DNA from: Xylanibacter caecicola
GTDB taxonomy: Bacteria; Bacteroidota; Bacteroidia; Bacteroidales; Bacteroidaceae
DNA length: 52,047 bases
Direction of reading: 5' to 3'
NCBI RefSeq assembly: GCF_013166515.1
Contig: NZ_JABKKJ010000017.1
Coordinates: 1-52,047, forward strand
The translations under genes and the position numbers were made by a program. The notes below the pieces were generated by a model. The model made no database searches, was not told the DNA's origin, and saw nothing but the letters and a program-made list of their open reading frames with translations. Numbering within the stretch: position 1 is the stretch's first letter; each line of letters starts with the position of its first letter. Below are positions 15,614 to 24,243 of this stretch, in pieces.

Positions 15614-16522
15614 TTACTCTTTCATAAAAGACTTATAAACCAGCCCCGATATATCGGCTATCATACGCTCCGTGTCCTCCATATTGCAGCACGAAGACTC
15701 TATGAACACAGCTATAGCATAATGCCTGCCGTCGGGAAGCATGACAAAACCCACATCATTTATGCCTTGCGGTAAGCCTTCGGGCGACGTAAAGCCGGTA
15801 CCTGTCTTATGACCTATAACGGCACCTGTTGACAAAAGCGGCGCAGACAGGCGTTTTTGCCCTGTATTGCAGGAAACCAATGTTTCCATAAGAAATTCAT
15901 TATAAACGGGTAAATAAAGCCTTTCCGTAAAAAGCTTGTTTATCAATGCAGCTGCCGACAAAGGATAGTTCCAGTTCTTTACGGACAATTCATGATTATT
16001 GAACATCTCCTTTTCGTTCACCTTTATTGCAAACCCGTCAATTCCCAAACTCCTTATATATCCGTCTGTATCATTTGTTCCGACGACCCTGTCGAAAAGG
16101 ATATCGCACGCGTTATTGTCGCTTTGTTGCAAAGAATACTTCAACAGTCCGGCAACAGATATTCTGAAGTTACCTTTCGGACAAGCATCACGCATAGGAC
16201 TGTAAGTCTCCGGATGCAAATCCTCGTCAGATATAAAAAGCAATGAATCAAGAGATATTCCTTTATTCTGCATTGTTTCCACAACTGCCATTGCCTGATA
16301 CAGCTTCATAACGCTATTCATGGGGTAGCGCCTGTCATTGTTCACACATACGGTATCATTGGTATCGGTAATCACGGCAACGCCTATCTTCGCCCGGCAT
16401 GAGCGGACATAAGACAACAGTTCTTTTTCCAACGACCTGCCTCGGGCACCGCATATAACGGATATCATCAACGCGAAAACCATAAGAAACGCAGCCTTAC
16501 AAAAAACATTGCGGTTAATCAT
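15614..16522 (-). CDS. Class A beta-lactamase, subclass A2 (CfxA/CepA/CblA-like)
   Basis: The 302-residue serine beta-lactamase has an export signal (about 1-28) and all catalytic motifs: S70-V-M-K73, S134-D-N136 followed by NACD (the subclass A2 form), an omega-loop E172-M-F-N-N176 equivalent to Glu166-Asn170, and K239-T-G. Enzymes of this subclass in Bacteroidota hydrolyse penicillins and many cephalosporins in the periplasm. All motifs are intact, so activity is expected; spectrum cannot be read from sequence. It stands alone with its own promoter (16574-16581) and no adjacent transposase, which looks more like a resident chromosomal gene than the mobile cfxA. Distance to known variants was not measured. 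Confidence 0.93.
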   Translation of the reverse strand: MINRNVFCKAAFLMVFALMISVICGARGRSLEKELLSYVRSCRAKIGVAVITDTNDTVCVNNDRRYPMNSVMKLYQAMAVVETMQNKGISLDSLLFISDEDLHPETYSPMRDACPKGNFRISVAGLLKYSLQQSDNNACDILFDRVVGTNDTDGYIRSLGIDGFAIKVNEKEMFNNHELSVKNWNYPLSAAALINKLFTERLYLPVYNEFLMETLVSCNTGQKRLSAPLLSTGAVIGHKTGTGFTSPEGLPQGINDVGFVMLPDGRHYAIAVFIESSCCNMEDTERMIADISGLVYKSFMKE

Positions 16523-16573
16523 ATAAATTATAAATGGTGTGGATTAAATCAATAACATATATAACACTGCGTA

Positions 16574-16581
16574 CAAAATTA
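16574..16581 (-). promoter_or_regulatory. -7 box of the beta-lactamase gene
   Basis: CAAAATTA, i.e. TAATTTTG on the minus strand, about 50 nt before the start codon. The remaining 16582-16791 is AT-rich without other recognised features. Confidence 0.5.
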
Positions 16582-16791
16582 ATAAATATATCATTAACAA
16601 TACATGTTTATTTTCCGGATTTTCATGGTTAACAGGTATAAACGGTATCAACGGCAGTCTGTTTTCTTATAAAAAAACCGACAGCTATCCCATGAAATCC
16701 ATGATATCAAGTATAAGCATGTTTCATTTTTTACGATAGCATCTATAAGAACAACCACATGCAAATATGTATGCATAAGTTTATAAACAAA

Positions 16792-16799
16792 TAACTTTG
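16792..16799 (+). promoter_or_regulatory. -7 box of the ThrE operon
   Basis: TAacTTTG 25 nt before the ATG at 16825, which also has an AAGGAAAA ribosome site. Confidence 0.6.
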
Positions 16800-16824
16800 C
16801 ACAAAAATAAAAGAAAGGAAAATC

Positions 16825-17013
16825 ATGACATCTGCATTATTCAACATCAATGACACATGGATTATCTATGGATGTATCACATTAGTATTGTTAACTGCAT
16901 TCGGTAGTAAGGTTTGGCACAAGGTAAACAAGCTGAACAGCAAATATCACATCATAACATGGGATAACAATACTATATATACGCAAGATGACGAGGACGA
17001 AGACTATGAATGA
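16825..17013 (+). CDS. Small single-span membrane protein
   Basis: A 62-residue product: one transmembrane helix (about 12-30, 'WIIYGCITLVLLTAFGSKVW'), then a basic stretch and an acidic tail (DDEDEDYE). It has its own -7 box and a good ribosome site. Its last codons overlap the ThrE-like gene start at 17006 by 8 nt, which implies translational coupling. Not a family I recognise; context suggests an accessory part of the exporter. Confidence 0.7.
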   Translation: MTSALFNINDTWIIYGCITLVLLTAFGSKVWHKVNKLNSKYHIITWDNNTIYTQDDEDEDYE

Positions 17014-17779
17014 AGGCAATGTGTTCCCGGTAGATTTCCTTGCAGACTATGCGGCAACCATACTGAGATGTGGGGCGACAACGGTAAGAACAGAGAAGAA
17101 TGTGCAAAGGATTGCCGGCGCATGCGGTTATCATGCGGAAATAAACATTTATCCACGCCACGTGGATGTAAATGTTACGAATGTCGGGAATGGAAAGAAC
17201 ACGACGAGAAGCAGGGCGATACCCGACTGGGAAATAAACTTCTCTACCATAACGGCACTAAGCAGACTTAGCTGGAGATGTCACGACAGACATCCGAAAC
17301 AGGAGATAATAATGAGACAATACCGCCGGATAGTGAATGCACGGAGAATTTCATCGTCGGCGGTAATATCGCTTACGGCACTCGCAAACGCATCGTTCTG
17401 CCGTCTGTTCGGCGGCGACTACGCATCGATGGCTATAGTGCTTGTTGCCACTGCATGTGGTTTTTATATGAAAGGAAACCTTTGCAGCAAATGGAAACTG
17501 GACGCAAGAGCCGCCATATTCATGGCAGGATGTGTGTCGGCAATACTGTCGTGCGCCGGTTATGTATTCAATATAGGCAAGACACCCGACGTTGCACTTG
17601 CCACTTCCGTGCTCTATCTCGTACCGGGAATACATTATCTCAATGCGGCAAGCGACCTTATCAATCGCCATTATATATGCGCAATATGCCGTTTCATTCA
17701 TGCGGGAATAATGACAATATGCCTGTCTACTGGGCTTTATGCAGCCATGACGATAATGAGAATAGGATTAACACACTGA
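17006..17779 (+). CDS. Threonine/serine exporter ThrE, N-terminal half
   Basis: The 257-residue protein matches the ThrE N-terminal domain (PF06738): 'FLADYAATILRCGATTVRTEKNVQRIA' is the family opening, where others have a similar LxxxGAxTxRVExxI pattern, followed by several membrane helices in the second half. ThrE-type exporters move threonine and serine out of the cell using proton motive force. The start at 17006 is preferred over one six codons upstream because it overlaps the previous stop (ATGAATGA). The C-terminal half is a separate gene starting at 17797, as is common in Bacteroidota. Confidence 0.88.
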   Translation: MNEGNVFPVDFLADYAATILRCGATTVRTEKNVQRIAGACGYHAEINIYPRHVDVNVTNVGNGKNTTRSRAIPDWEINFSTITALSRLSWRCHDRHPKQEIIMRQYRRIVNARRISSSAVISLTALANASFCRLFGGDYASMAIVLVATACGFYMKGNLCSKWKLDARAAIFMAGCVSAILSCAGYVFNIGKTPDVALATSVLYLVPGIHYLNAASDLINRHYICAICRFIHAGIMTICLSTGLYAAMTIMRIGLTH

Positions 17780-17796
17780 AATATACCTTTTATATA

Positions 17797-18270
17797 ATGT
17801 TACCGATAATTGAAGATTGCTTTTTTGCAGCAATAGCAGCAGTCGGATTCGGAAGTATAAGCAATATTCCGACAAGAGCTTTCTATGGATGCGCATTTCT
17901 TGCCGCAGCCGGACATGGCACACGCACCTTGCTGATGGGTATGTCATGTATATCCATAATATGGGCAAGTCTCGCAGGAAGCATCGTCATCGGACTGTTA
18001 TCCATTCCGGTCTCGTCACACCTGAAAACACCGGCTGAAAGCATGTCATATCCGGCTCTTCTGCCTATGATACCGGGAATGTATGCCTATCGGACAATAA
18101 ACGCACTTCTGCAATGCACCGAACCAAGCCCGGACAACATTCTCATACACAACCTTTGCACAATGAGTTACAACGGACTGGTATGCACTATCATAATATT
18201 ATTGATGCTTATAGGTGTCACCATACCTATATTCTTTTTTGATAAATATTCGTTCTCTGCTACAAGATGA
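17797..18270 (+). CDS. Threonine/serine exporter ThrE, C-terminal half (DUF3815-like)
   Basis: A 157-residue, almost entirely hydrophobic protein with about four to five membrane helices and the motif 'MIPGMYAYRTI' seen in ThrE_2/DUF3815 proteins (P-G-x-x-x-Y/R-x). The ATG at 17797 is 17 nt after the stop of the N-terminal half. A longer frame in the same phase exists upstream but overlaps the partner gene and looks non-coding. The two proteins should form one exporter. The LysR gene follows with its own promoter. Confidence 0.85.
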   Translation: MLPIIEDCFFAAIAAVGFGSISNIPTRAFYGCAFLAAAGHGTRTLLMGMSCISIIWASLAGSIVIGLLSIPVSSHLKTPAESMSYPALLPMIPGMYAYRTINALLQCTEPSPDNILIHNLCTMSYNGLVCTIIILLMLIGVTIPIFFFDKYSFSATR

Positions 18271-18276
18271 TTTTAT

Positions 18277-18284
18277 TAACTTTG
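18277..18284 (+). promoter_or_regulatory. -7 box of the LysR gene
   Basis: TAacTTTG begins 6 nt after the previous stop codon and 41 nt before the ATG at 18326. Confidence 0.55.
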
Positions 18285-18325
18285 CAACAGGGTTATGTAC
18301 CTGACATATAAATATAATAAATAAT

Positions 18326-19231
18326 ATGGAACTAAGACATCTTAAATCATTCATGTCATTAGCTCGTCTTCTGAATTTCTCTGAAGCTGCAAGGGAAATG
18401 TACGTGACGCAAAGCACTTTTTCACAGACAATAAAACAGCTTGAAGAAGAACTGGACTGCCTTCTGTTCTTTAGGAATTCGCACGAAGTGTCTCTGACGG
18501 AAGCGGGTAAGGAACTCATGCCATACGCAGAAAAAACCCTACAAATGGCTGAAAACTGTACAAACCGCATGGAGGATTTGCGTGAACTGAAATGTGGTAC
18601 ATTAAACATTGGCGTAACCCATTCGTTCAACATGGTAATGAATGATACGGTAAAAGACTTTATTCACCGGTATCCCGGAATACATCTGAACATTGTATAC
18701 AAACCGATGGAGGAACTTATAAAAAGGCTTGCATGCCGAGAACTTGACTTCGTACTGTCATTCCGCCCCACTGAATACTATCCGCAAATAGAATCGCATA
18801 TCTTGTTTGACGACCATTTGTCTGTAATAGTCAACAGAAATCATCCACTTGCAGAAAAAAACAATATCTCTCTTCACGACCTCGAAAGATATCCTGCTGC
18901 ACTGCCGGCAAAGGGATTACAGGCACGCAACATGCTCGACAAGATACTTGCTGACAGTGTGACAGCACTGAACATACGTGTGGAAATAGACGAAGTGACA
19001 CCATTGCTACGTTTAGTACGAAATACAGGCATGTACACTATTCTATCCAACTCTGCCACAGAAGAAGATGACTGTTTAAAAGCAATCCCGATAAACCGCG
19101 ATGACTGCCGGATGGAAGGTTCCGTACAGATGCTTAAAGGAACATATAAAAAGAAATCATCAAAAGAATTCATACGTATCTTATGCGAAACATCACTCGT
19201 TAAGAAAAGAATAAACGACTGGCTAAAGTAG
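18326..19231 (+). CDS. LysR-family transcriptional regulator
   Basis: The 301-residue protein has the LysR N-terminal helix-turn-helix (1-60; 'LARLLNFSEAAREMYVTQSTFSQTIKQLEEEL', with the A-A-x-x-x-x-T/S-Q-S/P-x-x-S signature) and a two-lobed substrate-binding domain (90-300). It follows the thrE pair in the same direction with a separate -7 box and may respond to an amino acid or an unknown metabolite; no target can be named. A bidirectional terminator at 19351-19376 separates it from the convergent ribosomal operon. Confidence 0.93.
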   Translation: MELRHLKSFMSLARLLNFSEAAREMYVTQSTFSQTIKQLEEELDCLLFFRNSHEVSLTEAGKELMPYAEKTLQMAENCTNRMEDLRELKCGTLNIGVTHSFNMVMNDTVKDFIHRYPGIHLNIVYKPMEELIKRLACRELDFVLSFRPTEYYPQIESHILFDDHLSVIVNRNHPLAEKNNISLHDLERYPAALPAKGLQARNMLDKILADSVTALNIRVEIDEVTPLLRLVRNTGMYTILSNSATEEDDCLKAIPINRDDCRMEGSVQMLKGTYKKKSSKEFIRILCETSLVKKRINDWLK

Positions 19232-19350
19232 GATTTATTATTATCCGGCAGATAATTCTCTACAATAAAAATAAATAGTCCGCAAGAAAATAACAACACT
19301 GCATTCAACGTCACATCACATTGCAGAATACATACTATTAAAACAAAAAC

Positions 19351-19376
19351 CCCGATAAACCGCATGGCTTATCGGG
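19351..19376. terminator. Bidirectional terminator between LysR and rplI
   Basis: CCCGATAA (19351-19358) pairs with TTATCGGG (19369-19376), flanked by A-rich sequence on the left and T-rich on the right. On the minus strand it has a five-U run, ending rplI transcripts. Confidence 0.8.
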
Positions 19377-19408
19377 ATTTTATATAAAACTGCTTTACAG
19401 TGCGAAAA

Positions 19409-19927
19409 TTATTCTTCTACTGTTGTCTCCTCTGCTACGGGAGCTTCTTCAACCGGTGCTTCTTCTGCCTTTACTTCCGGCTTTGCATTCGCGTCAACAA
19501 CCTTTACAGGTACTTCAACCTCAACTTCCTTGTGGAAGCATATCTTTGCAGAAAAGTCGCCGACAGTCTTGATATCGTTCATTACGATAATCTTGCGGTC
19601 AATATCAAATCCTTTCTTCTTCAGCTCTTCAGCCACGATGTTTGCATTTACCGAACCGTAAGTAACACCTGTAGCACTGACCTTAGTCTCAATAACAAGC
19701 ACAACACCGTTAAGAGCCTCAGCCTTCTTCTCAGCCTCAGCCTTGATAGCTGCCAGTTTGTGAGCCTGCTGCTTAAGGTTCTCAGCAAGAATCTTCTTTG
19801 CAGAAGGTGATGCGATAACGCCTTTACCTTGAGGAATAAGGTAATTACGACCGTAACCGGACTTTACGTTTACTATATCGTTCTTATATCCTAAGCCGAT
19901 AATATCTTCTTTCAATATTATTTCCAT
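19409..19927 (-). CDS. rplI: 50S ribosomal protein L9
   Basis: A 172-residue L9: 'MEIILKEDIIGLGYKNDIVNVKSGYGRNYLIPQGKG' motif residues form the N-terminal domain that binds 23S rRNA, followed by the long connecting helix and the C-terminal domain. The tail (about 148-172) is an unusual acidic Glu/Ala/Pro/Val-rich extension absent from typical 148-residue L9. It is the third gene of rpsF-rpsR-rplI, separated from rpsR by 94 nt of low-complexity DNA (repeats of TTTGAGTTT). Confidence 0.97.
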   Translation of the reverse strand: MEIILKEDIIGLGYKNDIVNVKSGYGRNYLIPQGKGVIASPSAKKILAENLKQQAHKLAAIKAEAEKKAEALNGVVLVIETKVSATGVTYGSVNANIVAEELKKKGFDIDRKIIVMNDIKTVGDFSAKICFHKEVEVEVPVKVVDANAKPEVKAEEAPVEEAPVAEETTVEE

Positions 19928-20021
19928 AATTCTTATAAGTTTTGAGTTTCTTTGTCTTTGAGTTTTTTAGTTTTGAGTTTTATTGAAAACCTACAAACTT
20001 ACGAACTCATAAACTTACATT

Positions 20022-20291
20022 TTATTTCATCATATCAGTTACATAAGGAAGCAGGGCTATCTGGCGTGCACGCTTGACAGCCTGAGCCACACGGCGCTGA
20101 TACTTCAGTGAAGTTCCTGTGATACGACGGGGAAGAATCTTTCCCTGCTCGTTGAGGAATTTCTTCAAGAACTCAGGATCCTTATAATCAATATACTTTA
20201 TACCGCTCTTCTTAAAACGGCAATACTTCTTCTTCTTTGTATCCACTGAAGGTGGAGTCAAATATCTTATTTCTGATTCTTGTGCTGCCAT
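20022..20291 (-). CDS. rpsR: 30S ribosomal protein S18
   Basis: A short basic 89-residue protein with the S18 core '[22 protein letters not shown]', '[15 protein letters not shown]' and '[14 protein letters not shown]'. It binds 16S rRNA next to S6 in the platform. The start is 3 nt after the rpsF stop, indicating co-transcription. Confidence 0.98.
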   Translation of the reverse strand: MAAQESEIRYLTPPSVDTKKKKYCRFKKSGIKYIDYKDPEFLKKFLNEQGKILPRRITGTSLKYQRRVAQAVKRARQIALLPYVTDMMK

Positions 20292-20294
20292 GAT

Positions 20295-20639
20295 TTAAGC
20301 CTCCTCTTTTTTAGCAAATTTGTTTCTTCTCTTCTCGGCATACTGTACAGCGTACTTGTCGAGCTTCACTGTCATAAAGCGGATAACCTTCTCATCACGA
20401 CGGTATCCTGTCTCAAGAGTTTTGATTACTTCCGGCTCTGCCTTGAATTCCAACAGGCAATAGAAACCTGTAGATTTCTTCTGAATAGCATAAGCCATCT
20501 TCTTCAATCCCCAAGTCTCTTCGTTCAAGATCTCAGCACCTTTATCGGTAAGAACCTTCTTGAATTTAGCGACCGCTTCCTTCATCTGCTCATCAGACAA
20601 AACGGGAGTTAAAATGAAAACGGTTTCGTATTGATTCAT
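20295..20639 (-). CDS. rpsF: 30S ribosomal protein S6
   Basis: A 114-residue protein with S6 features '[15 protein letters not shown]', '[18 protein letters not shown]' and '[11 protein letters not shown]'. It is the first gene of rpsF-rpsR-rplI. A -7 box TAATTTTG on the minus strand (20685-20692) lies about 45 nt upstream. Confidence 0.98.
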   Translation of the reverse strand: MNQYETVFILTPVLSDEQMKEAVAKFKKVLTDKGAEILNEETWGLKKMAYAIQKKSTGFYCLLEFKAEPEVIKTLETGYRRDEKVIRFMTVKLDKYAVQYAEKRRNKFAKKEEA

Positions 20640-20684
20640 ACTAATTTAAATAATTAATTAAATGTTAATTTGCAAAATGCGGTG

Positions 20685-20692
20685 CAAAATTA
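20685..20692 (-). promoter_or_regulatory. -7 box of the rpsF operon
   Basis: CAAAATTA on the plus strand; about 45 nt before the rpsF ATG. Confidence 0.55.
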
Positions 20693-20822
20693 CATCTTTT
20701 TATTTATATATGGTAAACAAACGACATGAAACCGCATTGCTTTTAACTTATTTTTTATTTTATTACGATAAACGACCGGTGATTTTATATCAAAGGACCG
20801 GTCTTCTGCCAATTATTCTACG

Positions 20823-21007
20823 TATCTTTGACTTCGACTACGTCTTCGTCTTATATACTCACGCTCGGCAAAAAACAAATGAATTTGTTGTTTTGCTCTC
20901 GACTTATTCGTATATTTGACTCACAAAATTGGCTTCGCCACCGCGAACCGGGCTAAAAAAGCCCGACTTCCGCTATTTTGTTTTGTCGAATATTCTGCGT
21001 ATCTTTG
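20823..21007 (+). promoter_or_regulatory. Tandem promoter modules, set A
   Basis: Three -7 boxes lie at 20823-20830 (TATCTTTG), 20911-20918 (TATATTTG) and 21000-21007 (TATCTTTG), 88 and 89 bp apart. The last unit contains CAAAATTGGCTTCGCC, a CGGGC/GCCCG hairpin and CTATTTTGTTTTGTCG, with TTTG-N19-TATCTTTG. Most of the same sequence recurs inverted at 35180-35420 before the ABC-F gene. The region also gives spurious small reading frames. Confidence 0.75.
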
Positions 21008-21015
21008 CAAACACA

Positions 21016-21207
21016 ATGGCTCACATTCCAAGAAAATATATAAGCGACATTGGCTTATGGCTCGTCTATGCAGGTCTGACAATGCTTATCACCTGTAGCC
21101 TTTTCATCCGAAGCAACGTCAACACAATGTTGTTTCTATCCGTTTTTCTTGTCATAGTGGGAATAATCGTGCATGTATTAGCTACGAAGAAAGAAAGCAA
21201 GTACTGA
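21016..21207 (+). CDS. Small two-helix membrane protein
   Basis: A 63-residue protein with two hydrophobic helices (about 11-29 and 34-54) and a basic C-terminus (KKESKY). I do not recognise a family. The start is ATG 21016, only 8 nt after the last promoter box; reading further upstream would only translate the promoter repeat. It ends 4 nt before the convergent pyrD stop. Confidence 0.7.
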   Translation: MAHIPRKYISDIGLWLVYAGLTMLITCSLFIRSNVNTMLFLSVFLVIVGIIVHVLATKKESKY

Positions 21208-21211
21208 ATTT

Positions 21212-22123
21212 TCAGTCTTTCAATGCCCCTATAATCTCTGTAACCGACTTGCATCCATGGCTGTCAAGCCATTCGTTTATACCGTCTCTGACCTTTACCG
21301 ACACTGCAGGGTCGATAAAATTAGCCGTACCTATCTCTATAGCAGTAGCCCCTGCAAGCATAAACTCTATTGCATCTTTTGCATTGCATATACCTCCAAG
21401 ACCTACAACCGGAATATTCACAGCCTTTGCTGTCTGCCATACCATGCGCAAAGCCACTGGCTTCACCGCCGGACCGCTCAATCCTCCTGTCCCTATACTT
21501 AGCATCGGTGTGCGCCGTTCTATGTCTATAGCCATACCCATAAGAGTATTTATCAGCGAAACACTATCAGCTCCTTCTGCCTCAACAGCACGTGCAATCT
21601 CGGATATGTCAGTAACATTTGGCGACAGTTTTACGATCAGCGTCTTATGATATCGTGCACGCACAGCCTTTACTACGCTTGCCGCACCCTCACAGGTAAC
21701 ACCAAACGCCATACCTCCCTGGCGCACATTAGGACACGAAATATTAAGCTCTATTGCCGGAATATTCTCCAACGCATCTATGCGGGCTGCACACTCGGCA
21801 TAGTCGTCTGGCGAAGAACCGCTCACATTCACTATCATATTGGTATCTATATCCTTGATCTGAGGATATATATGCTCGCAGAAATAGTCCACGCCCTTAT
21901 TCTGAAGCCCCACGCAGTTGAGCATTCCCGATGCCGTCTCCACCATGCGCGGATAATCATTTCCCTGTCTCGAACGGAGCGTTGTTCCCTTGACTATTAT
22001 GCCGCCGATACCGTCTAAAGGCATGAAATCGGCAAATTCCAAACCATATCCGAATGTACCCGATGCCGTCATAACCGGATTTTTCAGACACAAATCCTTT
22101 ATTCTAACTCTTAAATCTGCCAT
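21212..22123 (-). CDS. pyrD: Dihydroorotate dehydrogenase B, catalytic subunit
   Basis: The 303-residue protein is a class 1B PyrD: '[13 protein letters not shown]' near the start, '[13 protein letters not shown]' with the catalytic Cys region, '[10 protein letters not shown]', and '[28 protein letters not shown]' for FMN binding. It oxidises dihydroorotate to orotate in pyrimidine synthesis. Class 1B enzymes need PyrK, whose gene overlaps this one by 13 nt just upstream, so the two are translated together. The stop is 4 nt from the convergent small gene. Confidence 0.97.
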   Translation of the reverse strand: MADLRVRIKDLCLKNPVMTASGTFGYGLEFADFMPLDGIGGIIVKGTTLRSRQGNDYPRMVETASGMLNCVGLQNKGVDYFCEHIYPQIKDIDTNMIVNVSGSSPDDYAECAARIDALENIPAIELNISCPNVRQGGMAFGVTCEGAASVVKAVRARYHKTLIVKLSPNVTDISEIARAVEAEGADSVSLINTLMGMAIDIERRTPMLSIGTGGLSGPAVKPVALRMVWQTAKAVNIPVVGLGGICNAKDAIEFMLAGATAIEIGTANFIDPAVSVKVRDGINEWLDSHGCKSVTEIIGALKD

Positions 22124-22887
22124 AACAGTTTTTTTGTATTAAACACCGGACCTTCCTTACATACACACAAATTACCCTCATCCGTGCCTTCTACGCAGCA
22201 CAGACAGGCTCCGACACCGCATGCCATCTTATTCTCGAGCGACACTTCACAGTCCGTACCCGTCCGTGCGGCATACTTTGCCACAGCCATCATCATAGGC
22301 TTGGGACCGCAAGTACTTATCCTGTCAAACGTCTCGGAAGACAATATGGAGTGGTTTGTGACAAATCCTTTTTCGCCTGCCGTGCCGTCTTCCGTCGTCA
22401 CGCACACGCGCCCGTACTTTTTAAACTCATCGATCATAAGCAAATCGCCTGCCGAACGGGCTCCCAACAAAAACGTCGGCTCACAGCCCATATCCGCCAT
22501 CACGCGTCCCATATACAGCAACGGAGCCACACCAACGCCGCCTCCGACAAGCAGAATACGCTTGTTTTTGTCTTCCGGCAAGGTAAATCCGTTGCCCAAA
22601 GGCAGCATACAGTTAAGCTTGTCGCCACCTTTCAGACCGGCAAGCCTGCGCGTACCGTCTCCCACGGTAGCTACAAGAAGCCACAACAGGTTTGTATCCC
22701 GGTCGACCATGTTTATTGAAATGGGGCGGCGAAGAAACGTAGAAGGCGAACCGTCTACTCTCACCTCTACAAACTGACCGGGTTTCATATCCGGCAACGG
22801 AGCCTCGCTTGTGAGTTTTATAAGCACATACTTATCGTTTATATGCTCTACGGATACCACCGTAAGATCCAATACATACTTTTTCAT
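22111..22887 (-). CDS. pyrK: Dihydroorotate dehydrogenase B, electron transfer subunit
   Basis: The 258-residue PyrK has an FAD-binding part ('[12 protein letters not shown]'), an NAD-binding part ('[17 protein letters not shown]') and a C-terminal 2Fe-2S cluster in '[12 protein letters not shown]' with a further Cys in '[11 protein letters not shown]'. It passes electrons from PyrD to NAD+. The start is ATG 22887 with a GTG codon just upstream. A -7 box TAtcTTTG on the minus strand is at 22962-22969. Confidence 0.96.
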   Translation of the reverse strand: MKKYVLDLTVVSVEHINDKYVLIKLTSEAPLPDMKPGQFVEVRVDGSPSTFLRRPISINMVDRDTNLLWLLVATVGDGTRRLAGLKGGDKLNCMLPLGNGFTLPEDKNKRILLVGGGVGVAPLLYMGRVMADMGCEPTFLLGARSAGDLLMIDEFKKYGRVCVTTEDGTAGEKGFVTNHSILSSETFDRISTCGPKPMMMAVAKYAARTGTDCEVSLENKMACGVGACLCCVEGTDEGNLCVCKEGPVFNTKKLLWQI

Positions 22888-22961
22888 CACACATTATTAT
22901 ATATTAAGGAAATGCCTGTCCTAAACACACCCTGTATGCCACATAAAAGACATTGCGTATG

Positions 22962-22969
22962 CAAAGATA
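22962..22969 (-). promoter_or_regulatory. -7 box of pyrK-pyrD
   Basis: CAAAGATA on the plus strand, about 75 nt before the pyrK start. Confidence 0.55.
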
Positions 22970-23002
22970 CGCTAAAATAGCGCAAATGCGGCATCCACCT
23001 CC

Positions 23003-23467
23003 TTATTTTTTAGGTACGAAACTCTCGTATGTCTGGTCGTCAAAGAAGACCCTTATCTCCGTTATCTTGCGCACGGGGCGTTCTGCTTGCCCAAGGTTGA
23101 TGTTCATGGCAGTATCGGCGACACGCCTTGCATTCTGCGCACGATTGTCTTGTCCGTATGTCGTATGGGCAACCGGAGCATCCATGAAGTCAAGAGCCGG
23201 TTCGCTGCCATATCCGCCATTGTTTTCTTTCTGTACGGCATCATTACCCTCTACCTCGTCCACAAACATTGTCCCTCTGCCGAACATCAACCAGTCGGTA
23301 CTTATGGCAGGCATTTTGCTTTTTATAGCCTCCACGGTGTTGATTGTAGGTTTGGTACGATCGTTGAAGATGCTGCTGAGCGAAGCGGGAGACATTCCTA
23401 TGAAGTTGGCGAACGTCTGTTGCGTCATGTGCTGCGCCTCCATTATCTGCTTAATTCTGTCTTTCAT
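23003..23467 (-). CDS. XRE-type helix-turn-helix regulator
   Basis: The start is ATG 23467, giving 154 residues; a longer frame reads through the promoter. Residues 1-60 form a Cro/C1-type HTH ('MTQQTFANFIGMSPASLSSIFNDRTKPT'), followed by 'STDWLMFGRGTM', a motif common in this family of Bacteroidota regulators, and a low-complexity C-terminal half ending in 'EIRVFFDDQTYESFVPKK'. No target is known. Its upstream region (23517-24098) is packed with TGTAAA/TTTACA hexamers, which are candidate binding sites. -7 box TACCTTTG at 23521-23528. Confidence 0.88.
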   Translation of the reverse strand: MKDRIKQIMEAQHMTQQTFANFIGMSPASLSSIFNDRTKPTINTVEAIKSKMPAISTDWLMFGRGTMFVDEVEGNDAVQKENNGGYGSEPALDFMDAPVAHTTYGQDNRAQNARRVADTAMNINLGQAERPVRKITEIRVFFDDQTYESFVPKK

Positions 23468-23516
23468 AAAGCTGTTATATAATAAATATGGACTGAAAGT
23501 CCGCTTTTTCAAAGAT

Positions 23517-24098
23517 TTTACAAAGGTAAAGCATTTTTCTGACACAGACAACAAATGTAAAGAAAACATACAAACACGAATATTGAATTTATTTATTTAA
23601 ATTTGTAAATATAAATACATGTTTATTGTATATCCGCTATTTACAAACACAAATGTAAATTGACGTCTTTAAAGACTCGAAAATCATTTATACAGAGATT
23701 TTTCGTAATTACATGACTGTAAAATGGTTAATTACAACAAAATTAAACCTTTATTTACCAATATGCATTATAATATCGAGTATAATGCCGTTTTTTAGTA
23801 GTCACGACAACATATTTTTACATAAATACGGTGATTTTCAACTACTTATGTTGCATAAACAATATTGTATAAATATACGTATTCGTATTTAAATGTAAAT
23901 ATTTGTATCTTTAATTGTTTATTTAAGCACTGAGATTATTTACAACAACAAATTATTTATCGTTGTAAAATGTAAATTTAATTTACAATACCATACATTT
24001 ACAACTCTATATTTTAGTGTTTTAAATATTAATAAGTGCTAAAGCTGAATTTAACATGGCTGAAAATCGAAAAAAAGAGCATTTTTCCGACATTTACA
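23517..24098. repeat. Cluster of TGTAAA/TTTACA hexamers beside the XRE gene
   Basis: I counted 14 hexamers in 582 bp. TGTAAA is at 23556, 23604, 23654, 23718, 23894, 23964 and 23971; TTTACA at 23517, 23640, 23817, 23939, 23982, 23998 and 24093. Several form dyads: TTTACA-N8-TGTAAA (23640-23659), TTTACAAC/GTTGTAAA (23939-23969) and TGTAAAT/ATTTACA (23971-23987). No gene fits in 23468-24243. Confidence 0.65.
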
Positions 24099-24243
24099 AA
24101 CATCTGTCCTGCCGGTTCAAAATACGCTGAAAATAGAGAGGAAAATTTGATTTAAGTGTCTGATTATGTGCACAATCACTCTGTTTTTTCTGTCCGAAAA
24201 AAATAACAAACCAGATAAAAAAGGGTATGAAAAGTGGCTTTTT

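Noticed and set aside
17278..17796. Upstream extension of the ThrE C-half frame
   Set aside because: Overlaps the ThrE N-half gene in another frame and reads as Cys/Arg-rich noise.
20916..21098. Small frames over the promoter repeat (also at 34821-35355)
   Set aside because: They translate the tandem promoter module and its hairpins, not conserved genes.
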